DNA from: an uncultured bacterium
GTDB taxonomy: Bacteria > Cloacimonadota > Cloacimonadia > Cloacimonadales > Cloacimonadaceae
Length of the DNA: 50,761 nt
Reading direction: 5' to 3'
Assembly (NCBI GenBank): GCA_938009275.1
Contig: CALLHY010000054.1
Location: forward strand, 1-50,761
In this document: piece by piece, positions 8,367-16,700 of the stretch
How positions within the stretch are numbered: the stretch's first letter is position 1
Layout of the letters: each line of letters opens with the position of its first letter
The notes under the pieces: generated by a model
Told to the model about the DNA's origin: nothing
What the model saw: only the letters and a program-made list of their open reading frames with translations
Databases searched by the model: none
Translations under genes and position numbers: made by a program

Positions 8367-9311
8367 TTATCTCTCCCCTTTTTTCAGGTAATCATAAATA
8401 ATCCGGCTCTCATCCACGGAGTCCATGTTTAGAGCTAATACCTCATTCTCTCTAAACTCAGTGCTATCCACGGGATAGTGATATTCTCTTCCCTTAAGAT
8501 TGAAGCGTGTAACCCTGCCCCCGGAGATGCTTAGCGTGTCGCTTTCATAATGCAGCTTCTTGGCAGTATAAAGGAAGGTTAGCCAGTCTCTATACTTGGT
8601 TAACAGCTCTATTTCGTCGTCTAACAACGCTGCTTTGCTGAACTCAAGTTCATTAAAATAATCTTCTCTACTTTTTGCAATCATTTCCAATATGCCATTG
8701 TTGGGGTGCAAATATGCTTCTTTTAACAGGGCATCAAGCTTGTCAAGGCTTTGCTCGGTTTTGCTTTCCTTCTCCGGCGCAAGGCTTAAACACCAGCCAC
8801 GGCAGATGTCTTTATCGAACTTCTCGCAGGGGTAATTGCTGCTCTCGCAATAAGGAAGCTTCAGGATGCGCGACATTGTATCTATCACATCAGCAAGAAA
8901 GAACCTGCTTCGAAATGGGCCAAGATATAGCCAATCATCATTCGTATGATCCACAATCGTGGTAAAAGGAAAGCGATGGGCATCTATGCCAAGATAAACA
9001 TAATTCTCCCAAGGCATTATGCGGAATTGATAGGTGGGTAAACTATCTGTGATTGTGGCTTTGTGAGTAATAAGTGCATCAATCCCGCTGGAATGTACCT
9101 CGTAGTCCATCCCATCTGCCAGTGACCACATCTCGCGGTAAATGCCGCCTTCATCAGCTTTGGCAAGAATGGTTTTAAGGCGCAAAGCCAGATTTGCCGT
9201 ATAACCCGAATAGAGCATAGCTTCACCACTATACAGGCAAAAGCTTGCCCAGCCTTTGGGCAGGCTATCAAGTTTATTTTCTATATGTTTATCTAAAACG
9301 ATCATACTCAT
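8367..9311 (-). CDS. UvrC-like N-terminal (degenerate GIY-YIG) protein
   Basis: The 314-residue protein resembles the N-terminal part of UvrC/Cho. A degenerate GIY-YIG module (about residues 24-50: CLYSG, LYSGYT, then a conserved Arg) is followed by YLGPFRSRFFLADVIDTM. That is the UvrC-type YfGPfps segment, followed by a cysteine-rich stretch (YC, PC, IC, WC near residues 150-175). The position of the catalytic Glu in UvrC (EAllLE) is not clearly conserved (DALITHK), so nuclease activity is doubtful. UvrB-binding and helix-hairpin-helix domains are absent. It overlaps no neighbour but abuts purC exactly. Confidence 0.65.
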   Translation of the reverse strand: MSMIVLDKHIENKLDSLPKGWASFCLYSGEAMLYSGYTANLALRLKTILAKADEGGIYREMWSLADGMDYEVHSSGIDALITHKATITDSLPTYQFRIMPWENYVYLGIDAHRFPFTTIVDHTNDDWLYLGPFRSRFFLADVIDTMSRILKLPYCESSNYPCEKFDKDICRGWCLSLAPEKESKTEQSLDKLDALLKEAYLHPNNGILEMIAKSREDYFNELEFSKAALLDDEIELLTKYRDWLTFLYTAKKLHYESDTLSISGGRVTRFNLKGREYHYPVDSTEFRENEVLALNMDSVDESRIIYDYLKKGER

Positions 9312-9399
9312 ATTACCATCCTTTTATACCCGAAAAATATGTCAAACTAAATTCAGCATATGGGAGCTTGGTGATTTGTTACACATAGCCAGCGGTATG

Positions 9400-11094
9400 C
9401 TAACGGCCAAGTTCAAAACCCAGCCAGCACAAAATAGTGCTAATCGCGCTTTTATCACCATTGTAGAAGGCATTTAGAGCTTTATCAATCTTCGCGGTGT
9501 CATAGGGATGGTATTCTTGCACTTTGCGACTAAGAAATAGATCAAGGATATTCTCTTTATTCCTGTTCAGGAAGCGTTCTGATCTGCTTTCACGAGTCAT
9601 TGGTCGGTTACGATAGTATTTCCACATCTTTAGCTTAACCATGTATTGCCGATAATAATATGGAGCTCTTACGTGAAGCATGGATAAAGGATACTTCTCT
9701 AATGTGGGATAGAATTGTGATACTGCTCTTCTGTGAATCCCTTCGCCGAGTTGGTAGGCAAAGCTATTGTGCCAGTGTTGCGAGATAATCCCTCGTTGAA
9801 GCCATGGCATGTGATCGAGCAGTATCTCGTCCATAGCTGCCAAAGTACCCGATACGACACTCATTGGGGCATATCTCGCAAGAAATAGATCATACCAAAA
9901 GGGATTTGGCTTCCCGATAGTGGCTGGCATCGAAGCAAAGGCAGAGCGAATATCATCTACATATCCGTCATGTAGCATCCTGGCATATTCCGGCTTGAAG
10001 ATAGACGGGGGAATTCGATACAGATATGCACTCAGGTCTGCTGCATTACGTTGTTTGCCCTTAAAAATGCTTAGCAGATGTGCCACATAAAAGCGAAAAC
10101 GGTACAACTCGCCAAAATACCCGCTTACATAAGTATTAAAACTTTCAGCTATCTGGCGATACAATCCGAAGTAGGGAGCGTCAATTGGATTTGCCGATAT
10201 CCCGCGCGAGTACATATAATCAACTGCTTGTTGCCAGGGATCGGCACTTTCAGCAGATTCGAAACTGATATGATGATGCTCGAATCCCAGGTCTGAAGCC
10301 ATCTGCTTGCCAATTCGATAGTCTTCTGTGTCGTCATTCCCATAATAGATGGCAGATACCTTTACCCCGCTACCAAGATAGATAGCAAGCAGTGGACGGA
10401 TGTCCATTCCCCCGGAAAGCCCGATAGCCAAGCGGGTTGTGTCGTTCAAAGGGGCAAGGCAACAGCTTGATAGCAGCGAGATTATGTCTCGTTTGTTGCT
10501 ATCGGGAAGAAACTGAGATTGGCTTACTTCAAAACTTGTACGGGATATAGTAGCTACCGAGCCAGGGCTCAACATCTCAGTATTGTAGTAGCTACACCTG
10601 TGAGAAGGCGAGTATCTGTCGTTTGATGCCGGGAACATCGTATGCCACAAGGCACCGGTCTTACGGAAGTCCAGCTCGGGACTTACTACAGACTTCAGGA
10701 TTGCCAGACTAGTTGTAAACAACGAAACCTTCTGCTGGGTAGATATATACAGAGAGCGTTTTCCCAGGCTATCATTAATAATGCGGATACTATCTTCTTT
10801 GACAAGCATGATAAGCCAATGTCCATCCAGCTTGTGCTGTATATCATCCTGCATTATCAGCTCGCGGAGTTTGGCATCGCAAAGCGGTATATACTTATCC
10901 CAATGCAGATATAGCGGATATCCCAGAGCTATATATGCTTCACCGGTTGCAAGAAGTCCGTGCCTGCAGGTGCGGGGATTACCTCCAGCATAGATTACCA
11001 GCCCCTTATGGTTTATGCTTACAAGAGGAGCATCAGGGCAGCATTCCCTTATTCTTTCTTCCGTCTCAGTAAATGACCCGACCAGCCAACTCAT
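9400..11094 (-). CDS. asparagine-synthetase-like protein without N-terminal Cys
   Basis: The 564-residue protein has the two-part layout of asparagine synthetases: an N-terminal Ntn-like domain (to about residue 190) and a C-terminal ATP-pyrophosphatase domain with the PP-loop SGGMD (227-231). The start ATG has a GAGG ribosome-binding site and gives Met-Ser-Trp. The catalytic Cys2 of the glutaminase is therefore missing and glutamine hydrolysis is unlikely. Homologues of this type occur in cell-surface glycan and peptide-modification loci as amide or isopeptide ligases. Next to a methyltransferase and a broken glycosyltransferase, a surface-glycan role is plausible but unproven. Confidence 0.8.
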   Translation of the reverse strand: MSWLVGSFTETEERIRECCPDAPLVSINHKGLVIYAGGNPRTCRHGLLATGEAYIALGYPLYLHWDKYIPLCDAKLRELIMQDDIQHKLDGHWLIMLVKEDSIRIINDSLGKRSLYISTQQKVSLFTTSLAILKSVVSPELDFRKTGALWHTMFPASNDRYSPSHRCSYYNTEMLSPGSVATISRTSFEVSQSQFLPDSNKRDIISLLSSCCLAPLNDTTRLAIGLSGGMDIRPLLAIYLGSGVKVSAIYYGNDDTEDYRIGKQMASDLGFEHHHISFESAESADPWQQAVDYMYSRGISANPIDAPYFGLYRQIAESFNTYVSGYFGELYRFRFYVAHLLSIFKGKQRNAADLSAYLYRIPPSIFKPEYARMLHDGYVDDIRSAFASMPATIGKPNPFWYDLFLARYAPMSVVSGTLAAMDEILLDHMPWLQRGIISQHWHNSFAYQLGEGIHRRAVSQFYPTLEKYPLSMLHVRAPYYYRQYMVKLKMWKYYRNRPMTRESRSERFLNRNKENILDLFLSRKVQEYHPYDTAKIDKALNAFYNGDKSAISTILCWLGFELGR

Positions 11095-11240
11095 GTTTAC
11101 CTCATTTGTTGTATTGCTCGTTTATCCCTTTTTGTTGCATGGTAGTAAGTTCAATTCTAATAACAGGCTTGCAATAGCTTGATAGACAAATGAATCTCTA
11201 CCTAACATGTTTTGCTGTATGTAGTAAAAATAATAACACA

Positions 11241-11951
11241 CTAGTGCTTGCCCCTTCGGCATTCTACGGCAATGTAATTATATTTGTCTCCCGACAGGGC
11301 AGAAATGGCATCAAAAAACCGCCAAACCAGGTAGGGCAATCTGTGGGTAAGCATATCCAGATGCAAGAATTGCATTAGTTTGTGGCAAAAGAGACTCGTA
11401 CTAACCACTCTAAGCCCACTGCTGCGTATCAAGGCACAGATACTCTCTTTGTTAAAACTATGCAAATGCGCACTGTGAGGGGTTTTCTTGTTACAGTGGA
11501 TGCAAAGTTCATAGCGCAGCTTTTCTTTGTAGGGAACGGTTATCAACAGCCTGCCATCGGGTTTTAACAGGCTCGCCCAGTGCTGAAGTGCTTGTTTCGG
11601 ATTGGTAATATGCTCCAGCACTTCAAGAGCTACCACCAGGTCATAAGAACCCGCTTCTGCCCCGGTATTTATAGCATCTGCCAATAAGGTTTTTACGCGA
11701 TCATCGCTCTGATTAATCCGCTCCAGATTTGTCTGGCTGAGATCAACGGCAGTTGTATCGGCATTGCAGGATGCAGCATGCAGGCTAAACCAGCCTCTGC
11801 CACTGCCAATATCCAAAACCTTTTGTCCGGCTCGAATGTTTGCCAACTTAAAGGTATATTGGTTTCGCCTTTTCTCGGTTAAGCTAAACTGATCCTCTCC
11901 CCAGTAATCAAACTCTTCTGCATCTATACGATAATGCTCTTTATAGTCCAT
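11241..11951 (-). CDS. class I SAM-dependent methyltransferase
   Basis: This is a UbiG/Methyltransf_11-type enzyme of 236 residues. It has motif I VLDIGSGRGWFS for S-adenosylmethionine binding, the acidic post-I residue in AVDLSQTNLE, and the later motifs LVVALEVLEHI and LLKPDGRLLITVP. I chose the ATG at 11951 because GGGAG lies seven bases before it. A GTG 33 bases upstream has no ribosome-binding site. A His/Cys cluster (LCIHCNKKTPHSAHLHSF) after the Rossmann core is typical of glycan or natural-product methyltransferases. Substrate unknown. Confidence 0.88.
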   Translation of the reverse strand: MDYKEHYRIDAEEFDYWGEDQFSLTEKRRNQYTFKLANIRAGQKVLDIGSGRGWFSLHAASCNADTTAVDLSQTNLERINQSDDRVKTLLADAINTGAEAGSYDLVVALEVLEHITNPKQALQHWASLLKPDGRLLITVPYKEKLRYELCIHCNKKTPHSAHLHSFNKESICALIRSSGLRVVSTSLFCHKLMQFLHLDMLTHRLPYLVWRFFDAISALSGDKYNYIAVECRRGKH

Positions 11952-12352
11952 CATATCACTCCCATATTCAATGTGCCAAGGCACAGTAAACCTGGAATTC
12001 TGACAAGCTATTTCTTAAACTCATCCAGATATCATTCTGATGGAGCATACTAAAATATGAAGAAAAGCTCGATGTAGTCACCAGGTTGCTGTAGCCTTCG
12101 CAGCATAAACATAATGTGGTGGATACTGTGGAAGTATAGCTTCGGTTTCGAGGTAGATACATAGAAAAAGCAACCACCGAATTCAATGCGTATCATCCTT
12201 GCTTCCATGTAGTTAGCCTCATGATTTTGTTTGTTTACGTACTAGAGTATATGTTGCAAGTTTTTACAGATGCTAGTAGTAATTACCCCTTTGTATCCGA
12301 TTTCTGTATAGATAACTCCAAGCATATTGCTGAACCAAATCAGAAGGCTGGT
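11952..12352. other. intergenic stretch before methyltransferase gene
   Basis: No gene is supported over about 400 bases. The short open frames on both strands have odd composition and no recognisable motif. The stretch probably contains the promoter of the methyltransferase gene, and it may hold decayed coding sequence of the glycan locus. Confidence 0.4.
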
Positions 12353-12568
12353 TCATGGCTGCTCGTCGGTGGTCTTGGGGCTTTTTATCCAGACTATAAA
12401 GGAGAAGGCAAGCCAAAGTACTATGATGGCTATATACCTGCCAGTTTTGTATGGGGTTAGATACCACCAATCCATGCGGAAGATTACTAATACAACAGTG
12501 ATGATAGCCCCGATAAACAGAGAAAGAAATATACGAATCCAGTCTATGCCTTGTTTTGATTCTTTCAT
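12353..12568 (-). CDS. small two-helix membrane protein
   Basis: A 71-residue protein with two hydrophobic segments (about residues 11-30 and 44-61) separated by a short polar loop, and a charged C-terminal tail. I do not recognise a family. The start at 12568 is chosen because AGAGGTG lies five bases before it; six more residues upstream are possible. The alternating hydrophobic pattern supports a real inner-membrane protein, although other frames are open here too. It lies between a methyltransferase and a glycosyltransferase remnant, so a surface-glycan link is possible. Confidence 0.5.
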   Translation of the reverse strand: MKESKQGIDWIRIFLSLFIGAIITVVLVIFRMDWWYLTPYKTGRYIAIIVLWLAFSFIVWIKSPKTTDEQP

Positions 12569-12655
12569 ATACACCTCTGTTGCCAAAATGATAGTCTATG
12601 GTGTTTGCGTCAAGCAGATTGTGACCTGGTAGGAATCAAATTATCCTAAAACACC

Positions 12656-12690
12656 GGATGGCTTACCGATGTAAGCCATCCTTTTCTTTT
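12656..12690 (+). terminator. strong intrinsic terminator (+ strand)
   Basis: A perfect 11-bp stem, GGATGGCTTAC (12656-12666) and GTAAGCCATCC (12671-12681), has a CGAT loop and is followed by TTTTCTTTT. On the + strand this is a textbook intrinsic terminator, but no convincing + strand gene lies upstream. On the minus strand the same stem lacks a good T-run, although it would sit after the glycosyltransferase remnant. Confidence 0.8.
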
Positions 12691-12739
12691 CTGAGAGGGT
12701 TCCTGATTTAAGCGCTTGCTCACTGCGCTTGTAAATGTG

Positions 12740-13123
12740 TTATTCCATCATGTCAGTACCAAGAAGATCGTCTAATATCATGTCCCAATCTCCGTTATCG
12801 GCGGTAGATACGCGTGAGTTTACCCGCATTTGCTCGTATTTATCCGGCTGATCTGCGTATAGTGAAAGCGCGGTTTTCAGGCATCTTAGCCAGCTTTCGG
12901 GCTCTTGGTTTTCCACAATAAAACCATTTATGCCGTGAGTAACCATTTCCTGAGGCCCACCATAGGCGGAAACAATAACGGGCAAACCGCATGCCTGTGA
13001 TTCCAAGATCACCATTCCAAAGGTATCGGTAACGCTGGGAAATACAAAGTAGTCTGCTGCATTATATAGCTCAGGAAGCTGATTGCGGGGGATAGCACCC
13101 GTGAACAGAACACCTGTATATCC
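12740..13123 (-). pseudogene. glycosyltransferase family 4 C-terminal remnant
   Basis: The frame encodes the last third of a GT4 (group 1) glycosyltransferase: VLFTGAIP, then LPELYNAADYFVFPS, and the nucleotide-sugar E-x7-E element around FGMVILESQACGLPVIVS. Coding similarity continues upstream of the first ATG to about 13120, where an in-frame TAA (13124-13126) stops it. The N-terminal acceptor domain (about 250 residues) is missing. The gene therefore appears truncated by deletion. The intact C-terminus suggests fairly recent loss. It fits a decaying surface-glycan locus together with its neighbours. Confidence 0.8.
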
Positions 13124-13201
13124 TTATATCCACGGCTGTTGACTAAATGGCTCAATGCGGTGCTTACGGTAGATGTCGTGCATATTATCTGCTTTTTTCA
13201 T
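13124..13201 (-). pseudogene. 25-codon ORF with good RBS, in frame with the GT remnant
   Basis: An ATG at 13201, preceded by AGGAGTG at proper spacing, opens a 25-codon frame ending in TAA at 13124. It is in the same frame as the glycosyltransferase remnant that follows directly. It may be the original 5' end of a gene joined by deletion to the glycosyltransferase C-terminus. Its residues match no family I can name. Confidence 0.4.
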
Positions 13202-13787
13202 ACTTTATTGTTCACTCCTGTTTCTATTGCCACTCTATTATACTGCCGGATTGTTAACTTATCGTTGCGTTTATATTAAGTTTTGGTTAAGATGACGTGA
13301 ATGAGCTCATAAAACAACATATGGTTCGTAATGGTAGGCAGCAGATTAGAAGCCCTACAAAACTCAGATATCAATCCCAATGTCTCCTTATAGTGCTTGC
13401 GTGCAGGATAACAGGCACATCCAGCTGGGATTGCATTGTAAAACCGCTAGATAAAAGTAATCAGATGATAACAATCTTTCTAAATCCAATCGTCTGTTAT
13501 ATAAAAGTTCTTCTTTGAGTAACATGACATAGGCATATTGCTTCAAACCATTGACATTACGATGATAGACTAACAGAGAGACCACAAGGTATTCCCCCAC
13601 ATGAACTCCCATGTCAACCGCAAGGCTCACACATGATTCTCACTTAGGTGTTGAGGTGGGGGAGCCCATTGGGGGAGAATAATCTGTATGAGAACATTAA
13701 AACAGAATGCAAAACAGGCGGATGTGACAAAAGTAGTTCGAGCTTGACAGAAATTGCTAAGTATTTAATGGGGCAGGAGGAGCTTTA
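13202..13787. other. 586-base intergenic region before dikinase-like gene
   Basis: No gene is supported here; the open frames are short and uncharacteristic. TTGACA at 13744-13749 is a candidate -35 for the gene starting at 13788, but the -10 is not convincing (TATTTA only 12 bases later, or AATGGG at 17). A G-rich run lies near 13660-13675. Confidence 0.4.
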
Positions 13788-16700
13788 TTGCTTCGAATAA
13801 AATACCAATCTAAGGAAAAGGTTTTGGAAAAGCTGGAATCCAAAGCTCTGGAAGAGAATCTTGCTGTAACCAGGGTGGCGGAGATATCATTGGACCACCA
13901 CGCACAGCATTTACTATCTTGCACAGAAGGTAATCATGGTATTAATCAGCGTTGCCGTCTGTTCCTTAATGAATTGTACCACCCTTATGTAAATCCAGAG
14001 CTGGCATCAACGCTTATCAGGCAAAGTATTCTGGGTGATATGTGGTTCTTTATGCAAGAAGAGCAGCGAGAAGCTGTGTTTGCCTCTCTATTGGCGATGT
14101 ATGTTCGCTTGGAAGATGTATGTAGCAATTCGGGATGTATAAAACGGGCAATGCAGGAGTTCCTGGATTTCCTTGGAGCATTGCCAGAGTATGGCGGCAT
14201 CCCCGAAGAGAACTTCGATGAAGTAATGAAAAGGCTTGCGGGATGGGTGACTGGATATACCGATGAAAGCGTTCAGCTTTGCAGCGTTTTTCGTAAAAGC
14301 CTGATGCGTTTTGCGCCTCATCGCACAGGAGCATATACGATACTGCAAAAGCTACTAAAGCATAATCTAATGTTCTGGCAGCAAGCCTTAGATATTGATA
14401 CCTGGCTCAGTACTACATGTGACCAGTATTGTCCCGACAATGGTCTTCTGGACACCGACATCGGCAATAGGTTCTTCAGCCATTGGATTGGGGTTGTGGA
14501 AGAAGCCAAGAGCCTGAAAGATCTTATACAAGTTCCGGCATACAATGAAGTTGCCGCGCGCTTTCGGGAGGCACAAAAACACTTTGCTTCGCTTTCCGGC
14601 AAGATACACTACATCTTTTTTTTGCTTCGAATGGAAGGTATGGCGGAACTGCGGGATCACCTGCTGTGGGACCTAAACCGCCAATTGGCAAATTTGGGGG
14701 GATTGGAAGCAAACAAGGTGCTGGAACTGCTCGATTCCATATTCAACACCCTGCGCGAATTTACCGGAAGCCATAAGAGTATGGTATTGGACTGCGTGTT
14801 GTCCTTGGGAAAGTCTTTGCTATCAGGTGACCGCGAAGACATCAGCGAGTGCTTTCGCCGCAAGTACATAGGCTTGGGGTTCACGCCCCCGGGCAACATC
14901 AGCATAGGCCAGGATTGGCAGCTTGAGCTAGACAAAAACCACATCAAACACGTTCGGGTCAGTCTGGCACTAATAGCCATTAATCCAAAGAAAAACAAGG
15001 ACTTACTATCTCATCTGATAATCAGTCTACACCGGTTGGGCATCTTCGTATCGGATACCGACTTGTTCCAGAAGGATGTTTCAGCTTTTCTGAATGCAGA
15101 CATAAAGCCATTGGTAATACAGGTTAAACACTTACTAAGGCTTTTCCCTGTGTTTTTCAACGAAATTGGAGCGGAGGGTGAGATAAGGGACAGCAGCACT
15201 GCACTTGATGAACTGTCGCATCGCAAAGATTTGCTTATTCATTTCTTACGCAAGCAGGTTCACACTGAGAGTAATAATACTCATATTAACCTGATAAAGA
15301 AGATACTTAACTATTGGTATTACCTGGATTCTACTCATCTGCAGGGATTTATTCCACAGGATGTGGCAGCTTATGTGCAGAGCCCCGATGAACTTACACA
15401 AAAGCAACATGAAGCGGTAAAGAGCTTTTTGGCAGAAACAAAGTATAGCGTTAATGAACTGCTATCCATGTCCTGGCAGAGCCTTGGTGAGCTATTTAAG
15501 AACACTCCGGAAGACATCTGTTTTAAAAGGTTGAGGCATCTCTTATACTGTCATGTGCTACTAAAAGACAAATACAACTTAGACCCCTATGATATAGTAA
15601 AATTCCTTGGCAAGTACAGTTTTTTTGACAGCAGGGAGCAAAACCGATTGCGAACCAGTCTGATACGTAAAGACTATGAATCATCCATCAGGCAAATGCT
15701 AGGCTATATTGGAACTTTGAACCTAACGATAATGGATCCCAAACCAAGCACAGGATGGGAGAACATCTATTTCAAGAGGCATATAGCGGCAGGCATTCCT
15801 TCCATGTATGGCACTTACCGTGAAGCCAAGCTGGAAGCCATGGGTATGATATTCAGATTGGAAAATGTGATTCGTAAACTGCTCGAGCGGAGCATCAGTC
15901 AGCTAAATCTGCATTATCTGAACGGAAAAACCCTAAAGAGAATAGTAAAGATTCTGGAGCTATACGACTATGCCATGCGCCAGGAAATGGTTACCAATGA
16001 TGCTTTCAGCTCTGCATTGCAGATGCTTGGTTCCGCCATCCACCTTGCCAATCTTTCCATGGGACAGTATCAGGATATATTCAATTTGCTCAAGGACAGC
16101 GTTAATGAGATAATAAGTGAATACTACTACCGCTTTTATGACAAGGGACTCCTGCTTATGAAGGAGGAACATAAATCCAAAGAAGCAAGCGAAAGATTTG
16201 CCGAGGAGTTTTATCGCAATCTTCTGTCCGGTTCATTCATTATTCAAGGGCTGGACAGTTTTGTGATGCAGATATTGCAGAGCCTGTCGGATATGAAGAG
16301 CATCTTTGCGCCAGCAGATATCCCACGGGTTATGTCCTACGACCCAGACAAGCTGTTCTTCCATCTAAACACACGTAATTCGCGCATCGAGAACCAAGTG
16401 TTGCTTGGCTCAAAGGCATATTTCCTTAAGCGAATGTATCAATATGAGTTTCCCGTTCCTCCCGGTTTTGTGATGACTACAGAGCTATTTCGAAACCGCG
16501 GGATAATAAACACTCATCCTGAGATTTCTAATGAGTTCGACGCATTGTTGCTTCAGAACTTACACAAGCTCGAACATAACACTGGCTTGAAGTTTGGCGA
16601 TCCCCAAAAGCCCCTTTTGATCTCTGTGCGATCAGGTGCGCCTATGAGTTTGCCCGGTGCGATGGATACCTTTTTGAATATTGGACTAAATGATGATATA

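Noticed and set aside
9400..11094. Lasso-peptide cyclase
   Set aside because: The lack of N-terminal Cys fits, but no precursor peptide, RRE or leader peptidase gene is seen nearby, so the specific call is not supported.
12221..12632. Overlapping + strand open frames opposite the small membrane protein
   Set aside because: They lack ribosome-binding sites and membrane or domain patterns; the minus-strand frame has a better start and a coherent two-helix profile.
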